Assembly (NCBI RefSeq): GCF_000745455.1
Contig: NZ_JQJI01000019.1
Span: 1 to 44,475, forward strand
Length of the DNA: 44,475 nucleotides
Direction of reading: 5' to 3'
From: Mesoaciditoga lauensis cd-1655R = DSM 25116
Lineage (GTDB): Bacteria; Thermotogota; Thermotogae; Mesoaciditogales; Mesoaciditogaceae
In this document: piece by piece, positions 40,720 to 44,475 of the stretch
Layout of the letters: every line of letters begins with the position of its first letter
Numbering within the stretch: position 1 is the first letter of the stretch
The notes under the pieces: generated by a model
Databases searched by the model: none
The model's input: only the letters and a program-made list of their open reading frames with translations
What the model was told of the DNA's origin: nothing
Made by a program: the position numbers and the translations under genes

Positions 40720-40848
40720 ATGAGTTTTCAACCTTACTTAAATTTCGTCTACGATTATTACCTGGCTAATTCTTCTCCACTTAAATATCTCATTGACCTC
40801 ATAGATTCCATCGATTGGTCTATCATTCCCTCTTGCTTCTCTCTTTGA
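40720..40848 (+). pseudogene. possible transposase N-terminal remnant
   Basis: A 42-codon ORF on the plus strand starts behind a strong CAGGAGGTGG site and stops early. It encodes MSFQPYLNFVYDYYLANSSP and then LKYLIDLIDSIDWSIIPS. The D/E-I-D-W stretch near the N-terminus resembles that of several IS5/IS4-type transposases. It is antisense to its neighbours in the 400-base gap 40567-40966. Flanking inverted repeats were not found. The function call rests on a short stretch and is tentative. Confidence 0.35.
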
Positions 40849-40926
40849 GAGGACTTCATTTCGTGGAAAAATTCTTCCACATTCATTTGAAAAAGCTTTT
40901 TCAAAGACCAATATATGTTGAGTCCA

Positions 40927-41807
40927 CTTTTCATTCTTCAAATTCCTTTCTATCACTCCTTGTGGATCACTTAAATGTTCTTATTCCTTGAATGATAACT
41001 CCGTAAAAAGAGGTTCCGGAAAGTTCAACACCTGTAATCGTTGCCGATAAGGTTTCGTTGGGTGTCACCTCATTCCAGTAATGTATATCTTGTCCAACGT
41101 ATGAAACTTTACCATCTTTGTTTAATCCAAAAACGGTGGCTGTAACTCCCGTCAAAGTGTCATTTTGAGTATTCGTATAGGAAAGTCTGAACGTGACAAA
41201 TTCATCTTTGGAGTTGGGTATTGGCTTTGTCTCTACCTTCAAGATTTTGTAAGGAAAGTCATACACTGTACTGACAAAAGTAAGTAAAAGAGAAGTGGCG
41301 TAATTAGATGTGTACACGAAACTATCGTAATTGCCTTTAATGCTTGCACAAAAATATCCTTTCTGTTCATTCCTTATAACGAATGGTGTTATGTAAGCGA
41401 TGATTGGTTTGCTTACTTCATGATGTTCTCGGTTGACAAACACCAATCTCAAATATCCACCGACAATTGCGTGATTTCCTTTGTTTAAAACGCTTCCAAA
41501 GATGTAAGTATTTCCATCATGAGAAACAAGTTTTGCAGAATTCAGCGTTAAAAATTGGTATTGCCCGATATTCGTCAGTTTTTGACCAATGGTTTCTGAT
41601 TTTTGTGCGAGTTCTTGTTCGAAATTATCCAATCCTTTCTCAAAGGTAGATAAATTTAGTCCTTGACTAAGACCCATTAGTGCAAGAGTAGAAACGATAA
41701 GAACAACGATAAAAAATTTTTTCATAAAAAATACCTCCTTATTAGTTAAAAAGAAATCAAAACGCCGAATAGTTGATCGTCAGATTCACATTTTTAAAAT
41801 TTACTAT
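40927..41807. repeat. 881-bp duplicated block, copy 2 (likely the original)
   Basis: Matches 38016-38895. Here the gene upstream of the 252-residue gene is complete (41757-42209), whereas only its tail accompanies copy 1. That points to this block as the source. The left boundary abuts the transposase-like remnant. Confidence 0.88.
40967..41725 (-). CDS. exported protein of unknown function, paralogue 2
   Basis: 252 residues, signal peptide MKKFFIVVLIVSTLALMGLSQG, with an AAGGAGG site. It shares the same architecture as 38056-38814: a helical segment (LDNFEQELAQKSETIGQKL) followed by a beta-rich domain with NTYIFGSVLNKGNHAIVGG. The C-terminal 140 residues are identical between paralogues except for one Ile/Leu change, while the signal peptide differs at seven positions. 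It lies 31 bases downstream of the 150-residue gene. Function is unknown. Confidence 0.6.
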   Translation of the reverse strand: MKKFFIVVLIVSTLALMGLSQGLNLSTFEKGLDNFEQELAQKSETIGQKLTNIGQYQFLTLNSAKLVSHDGNTYIFGSVLNKGNHAIVGGYLRLVFVNREHHEVSKPIIAYITPFVIRNEQKGYFCASIKGNYDSFVYTSNYATSLLLTFVSTVYDFPYKILKVETKPIPNSKDEFVTFRLSYTNTQNDTLTGVTATVFGLNKDGKVSYVGQDIHYWNEVTPNETLSATITGVELSGTSFYGVIIQGIRTFK

Positions 41808-42209
41808 TTGTTGGCCACCTATAGTGACAGTATGTTTGACAGTCCCATATCCATTAATATCTATATCGTGCTTGTTATTGTAAATGAAATGAGAAGACCC
41901 GGAATTTGTTAATTCTGCATCAAGTCCTATTCCTGTCAATCCAACATGCTGAGAAGCACCTATTATATAACTACTCTCATTGCCATTCTCATCAAAATGA
42001 TGATCCACGTAAACGGTTGCCCACAAATTAAAGTTTATTCCTATGGCCACTACTTGTGACTTATGTAGACTTACACTTTCAACCCAATCTACTGGGCCGC
42101 CCCCTCCTGGATAATATTCTCCCACCTTTATTGTTCCGCCAGCAAAAGTTACTGCTGATATCAGCAATATTCCAATCATTATCATCAGAACGTTTGTTTT
42201 TCCTTTCAT
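41757..42209 (-). CDS. small exported protein of unknown function
   Basis: 150 residues with signal peptide MKGKTNVLMIMIGILLISAVTFAGG and an AAAGGAGAG site. The mature chain has a Gly/Pro-rich start (YYPGGGGPVDW) and His-rich patches (VYVDHHFDENGNES, NNKHDIDINGYGTVKHTV). It is beta-rich. No family is recognised. Its last 16 codons recur as a remnant at 38845-38895. The second micro-ORF lies 76 bases upstream. Confidence 0.55.
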   Translation of the reverse strand: MKGKTNVLMIMIGILLISAVTFAGGTIKVGEYYPGGGGPVDWVESVSLHKSQVVAIGINFNLWATVYVDHHFDENGNESSYIIGASQHVGLTGIGLDAELTNSGSSHFIYNNKHDIDINGYGTVKHTVTIGGQQIVNFKNVNLTINYSAF

Positions 42210-42284
42210 TTTAATTCTCTCCTTTCAAAATGTTTTTTTAAATAAAAATATAAAGATATTTTGGGTCATTTATAGAATATAAAT

Positions 42285-42308
42285 TCAAGGCGGCCTTAGC
42301 ATGCACAT
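42285..42308 (-). CDS. seven-residue micro-ORF MCMLRPP-stop
   Basis: AGGGGAGGTGAGAAA precedes the ATG, a very strong ribosome site for so short an ORF. It starts 15 bases after the stop of the 70-residue gene and ends Pro-Pro-TGA, like the copy at 37982-38005. The spacer to the next gene is A/T-rich with no hairpin seen. It may be a translational leader or a relic of duplication. Confidence 0.35.
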   Translation of the reverse strand: MCMLRPP

Positions 42309-42323
42309 TTTCTCACCTCCCCT

Positions 42324-42536
42324 CTACGCATTTTTGATCACGATGACAGTCATTTTCTGCAATTCGACAAGCATTTCTTGTTGTTTCACATTTTTCATGA
42401 CAGCACTTTGAGGATTTTTAGAATCTGCGTTACTTGTTCCTCCACCATCGTCACTGAAATAAACAGCTGTGCTTGAAAGAAAAATCGTGAAGGATAAAAC
42501 GAGAACCATTAAAGCGATCAATATCTTCCATTTCAT
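42324..42536 (-). CDS. small exported or membrane-anchored peptide precursor of unknown function
   Basis: The protein is 70 residues from ATG 42536, which follows GGGGTGATAGAG; a more upstream ATG (42566) lacks a ribosome site. One hydrophobic helix (MKWKILIALMVLVLSFTIFL) is followed by an acidic Gly patch (YFSDDGGGTSNADS). A short helical tail then ends in VELQKMTVIVIKNA. It is the first gene of the exported-protein island. No family is recognised. Confidence 0.5.
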   Translation of the reverse strand: MKWKILIALMVLVLSFTIFLSSTAVYFSDDGGGTSNADSKNPQSAVMKNVKQQEMLVELQKMTVIVIKNA

Positions 42537-42671
42537 CTCTATCACCCCGTTTTCATCGTAGCACAATGTTTTCTGAGGCTTAAATTTGGCGTTCTCGTGA
42601 AGCCTTATGGAATAGGGAATTGAAATGGGTGAAAATTGTGGCGAATATTCATTTTGGTGGGTTTTAAGTGT

Positions 42672-42677
42672 ATAATT
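42672..42677 (+). promoter_or_regulatory. -10 element for the 475-residue gene
   Basis: TATAAT is preceded 17 bases upstream by TTCATT (42649-42654), a fair -35. It lies about 38 bases before the TTG start of the gene at 42715. Confidence 0.45.
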
Positions 42678-42714
42678 TTATATGTCTGTTAATTTTCTAA
42701 TCGGGAGTTGAGCT

Positions 42715-44142
42715 TTGAATAAAGCATTTTCAAACATACTTCTAGTGGTAAGAATATATGGTTCATATTCAAGACCATTCATAAATTATTGCCTAAAAAA
42801 TGATCTCTTGAAGCAAGAAAGGGATTTTCTTCTCTCTTTAAAATATTCATATGACTCCAAAAACAAAAAATCTTTAAAGGTAATCAATGCAAGACTAAGA
42901 ACAAATCCAAGTAATTCTATATTTTACTTGCTACTGTTCAGGAAACTAAAAGTTCTAAGACTTTTGGGAAGACAAGATAAAGCAGATAATATTTACCAAT
43001 ATCTCAGAAATAACGTATCAAATATATCTCCAAATATAAGGGATTTTATTATTTCTGAACTGATTGGCCATTGCTCTATGAATGAACTTTTAGAAAATTG
43101 TCTTGGAAAATTCCATGTGAACGGAAGTTGCTTAAACGATTCGGCAAAAGCGTTTCTTGAAATAAACATTGGAAGGAATTTGGTAAGAAATGAAAAGAAG
43201 GAAGGGTTAGAACATTTCAGAAAGGCTTTTGAACTTGCGAGAACTATTCCGCATCCATCTGGAATGATAACATCTGCGAATGCTTTAGCGTGGTACGGAA
43301 AGAAATACAATATGGATGAAGCAACTCGTTATGCAAAAGATGCTCTTTATTGGCTTGGATGGTATTTTGAGAATCCAAGGCTTTACGTTTTCGATACGGC
43401 CTTAGAAGTTTTAAACGAGACAAATGATACATCTTTTTATGAAGTGGCAAAAGATTTTATCTTTCTTTACGAATCATCTCCAAAAGAAGAGAAGAAAAAA
43501 TACAAAAAGCGGTACACACAAGCAAAGCGTACACTTTCAATCACATTTTACAAATCAGATGGAAAGATGAGAATATTTTTAAGGAAGTTGAACAAGCAAA
43601 AATACCTGGAAAGGGCAAATATTTCAAAGATGGAAATATACAACATTCTCCATTCGAAAATTAAAAACATACGAGGAGAGACGATAAGAAAGATAATCAC
43701 AAAGAATCCCGAATTGTTCAAAGAGATAGAACTGTCCAAACTTCCAGAGGGATTCATCTGTGAAATAGCGAAGAAAAAAGAGGGACTTCAAGATGGAATA
43801 GACGCGGTGATAAACGAACGACAAACGTTGGATCCATTCATCCAGGCGAGAAAAGATTTGGCCAAAGCTTATCTTGAAAGAATGCCGAAAAGGATGAGAG
43901 AAAGATTCATACAAAAATACATCGCCATGGATGAAGAAGAAAAGAAAATCATCGACAGATTCGCACGAGATTACGTACGATATGACATAAAATGGTCAAT
44001 GAGGGTGAATGTTCCAAATGAGATGAAGGATTTGATTCAATATTTTCATCTCAAAAAAAGGCCAGCTTCTCTTAGTTATTGGGCTTGGGATGATGAAGAG
44101 GAAAGAGAAAGGCTTGTGAGCACACTGAAAAGATTCAAATGA
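42715..44142 (+). CDS. unrecognised helical-repeat protein
   Basis: 475 residues starting at TTG 42715, seven bases after GGGAG. It is almost entirely helical. TPR-like stretches occur around NLVRNEKKEGLEHFRKAFEL (about 153-172) and ANALAWYGKKYNMDEATRYA (about 188-207). The C-terminal half is very basic and charged (KKKYKKRYTQAKRTLS, RMPKRMRERFIQKY). There is no signal peptide and no catalytic motif I recognise. The codon range and A/T content near the 5' end (many ATA, AAT) differ a little from the 3' half. It stands alone, divergent from the exported-protein island and upstream of a toxin-antitoxin pair. Confidence 0.55.
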   Translation: MNKAFSNILLVVRIYGSYSRPFINYCLKNDLLKQERDFLLSLKYSYDSKNKKSLKVINARLRTNPSNSIFYLLLFRKLKVLRLLGRQDKADNIYQYLRNNVSNISPNIRDFIISELIGHCSMNELLENCLGKFHVNGSCLNDSAKAFLEINIGRNLVRNEKKEGLEHFRKAFELARTIPHPSGMITSANALAWYGKKYNMDEATRYAKDALYWLGWYFENPRLYVFDTALEVLNETNDTSFYEVAKDFIFLYESSPKEEKKKYKKRYTQAKRTLSITFYKSDGKMRIFLRKLNKQKYLERANISKMEIYNILHSKIKNIRGETIRKIITKNPELFKEIELSKLPEGFICEIAKKKEGLQDGIDAVINERQTLDPFIQARKDLAKAYLERMPKRMRERFIQKYIAMDEEEKKIIDRFARDYVRYDIKWSMRVNVPNEMKDLIQYFHLKKRPASLSYWAWDDEEERERLVSTLKRFK

Positions 44143-44163
44143 TTAAGAAGGGGAGTCTTTATG

Positions 44164-44190
44164 TGTTACTATGTGTTATAATGAGTAACA
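44164..44190 (+). promoter_or_regulatory. promoter and inverted-repeat operator of the toxin-antitoxin pair
   Basis: TGTTACT (44164-44170) and AGTAACA (44184-44190) form 7-bp inverted arms around TATAAT (44177-44182). An operator that encloses the -10 box, just before the antitoxin, is typical of autorepression by the antitoxin or the complex. Confidence 0.6.
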
Positions 44191-44202
44191 GAGGTGATCA
44201 AT

Positions 44203-44439
44203 GTGAAAACTAAGATCATGAGCGTGAGAGAATTCAGAAGCAAAATGTCAAAGATTTTGGGAGAAAGCGAGATCATAGTCACAAAAGATGGTGTGCCTAC
44301 GGCAAGAGTCGTGCCTCTGAGCCCAATAGAAAAGTTAGCTTTTCTTACTCAAAAAACTAGGGATGCTTTCAAAGAGGCAAATGTAAGTGATGAAGAAATA
44401 GAGAAAATGTATCTGAAAGTGCGGGAAAAGAAAAATTGA
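44203..44439 (+). CDS. Phd/YefM-family antitoxin
   Basis: 78 residues from GTG 44203, six bases after GAGGTG; GTG 44194 lies within that site. The N-terminus MKTKIMSVREFRSKMSKIL and then IIVTKDGVPTARVVPLSP is the standard Phd/YefM DNA-binding fold. The C-terminal helix that would wrap the toxin follows (FKEANVSDEEIEKMYLK). Its stop overlaps the toxin start by three bases (TTGA). It should neutralise the toxin and repress the operon. Confidence 0.88.
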   Translation: MKTKIMSVREFRSKMSKILGESEIIVTKDGVPTARVVPLSPIEKLAFLTQKTRDAFKEANVSDEEIEKMYLKVREKKN

Positions 44440-44475
44440 AGGTCGTGCTTGATGCTAATGTTTTCATATCCGCCT
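44436..44475 (+). CDS. PIN-domain toxin (VapC type), cut by window end
   Basis: The ORF starts at TTG 44436 and reads MKVVLDANVFISA before the window ends. V-L-D-A-N-V-F-I-S is the first catalytic Asp strand of PIN-domain ribonucleases. Overlap with the antitoxin stop and the order antitoxin-toxin fit a VapBC-like system. The remaining catalytic acids cannot be seen. Confidence 0.75.
   Translation, partial: MKVVLDANVFISA

Noticed and set aside
40567-40731. N-terminal extension (55 residues) of the exported protein at 40018-40566
   Set aside because: The longer frame lacks a ribosome site, runs antisense through the transposase-like remnant, and would bury the signal peptide.

Overview
The window most likely comes from a member of the Thermotogota (Thermotoga relatives). 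The evidence is the fused shikimate kinase/3-dehydroquinate synthase, a DAHP synthase with a small N-terminal regulatory domain, the Sir2 and aromatic-gene neighbourhood, heavy use of TTG and GTG starts behind strong AGGAGG-type ribosome sites, an AT-rich sequence, and many sugar and peptide ABC transporters. The genus is not assigned. No rRNA, tRNA or CRISPR array was seen.

Layout. (1) 121-5153, minus strand: a pyroglutamate-peptide unit made of a family 5 peptide-binding protein, pyroglutamyl peptidase (pcp) and 5-oxoprolinase pxpABC. (2) 5818-6584, minus: aroQ-aroH. (3) 7305-9573, plus: sir2-tyrA-aroE. (4) 9805-17565, plus: a sugar operon behind a LacI-type operator. It encodes a binding protein, two permeases, a cytoplasmic BNR/sialidase-like protein, a DapA/NanA-family aldolase, a FucI-like isomerase and an FGGY kinase that lacks its normal C-terminus. 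(5) 18234-23038, minus: aroF-aroA-aroC-aroKB, preceded by what reads as a complete tyrosine attenuator (promoter, leader peptide with six Tyr codons, antiterminator, terminator; 23068-23275). (6) 23367-29971, minus: a second sugar operon with a phosphodiester-glycosidase-domain protein, a binding protein, two permeases and a nucleotidyltransferase-phosphohexomutase fusion. (7) 30339-31685, plus: a transglutaminase-like protein. (8) 31779-42536, minus: an island of about eleven exported proteins of unknown function, with two toroid-repeat paralogues, propeller-like proteins, a duplicated 252-residue protein and two 7-codon micro-ORFs ending Pro-Pro-stop. (9) 42715-44475, plus: an unrecognised 475-residue protein and a Phd/PIN toxin-antitoxin pair cut by the window end.

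The aromatic genes together provide DAHP synthesis, 3-dehydroquinate synthase and dehydratase, shikimate dehydrogenase and kinase, EPSP synthase, chorismate synthase, chorismate mutase and prephenate dehydrogenase, so nearly the whole route to tyrosine is in this window, split into three transcription units.

A dispersed family of palindrome-rich repeats occupies four intergenic regions (1-88, 6685-7051, 17853-18214, 34226-34409). The shortest copy has terminal inverted repeats and a 5-bp flanking direct repeat, the signature of a miniature transposable element. Two copies in opposite orientation bracket the sir2-tyrA-aroE and sugar-operon block, which is the only part of the aromatic neighbourhood on the plus strand. 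This suggests a past inversion. The main items for follow-up are the tyrosine attenuator, the mobile repeat family, the intracellular phosphodiester-sugar operon and the exported-protein island.
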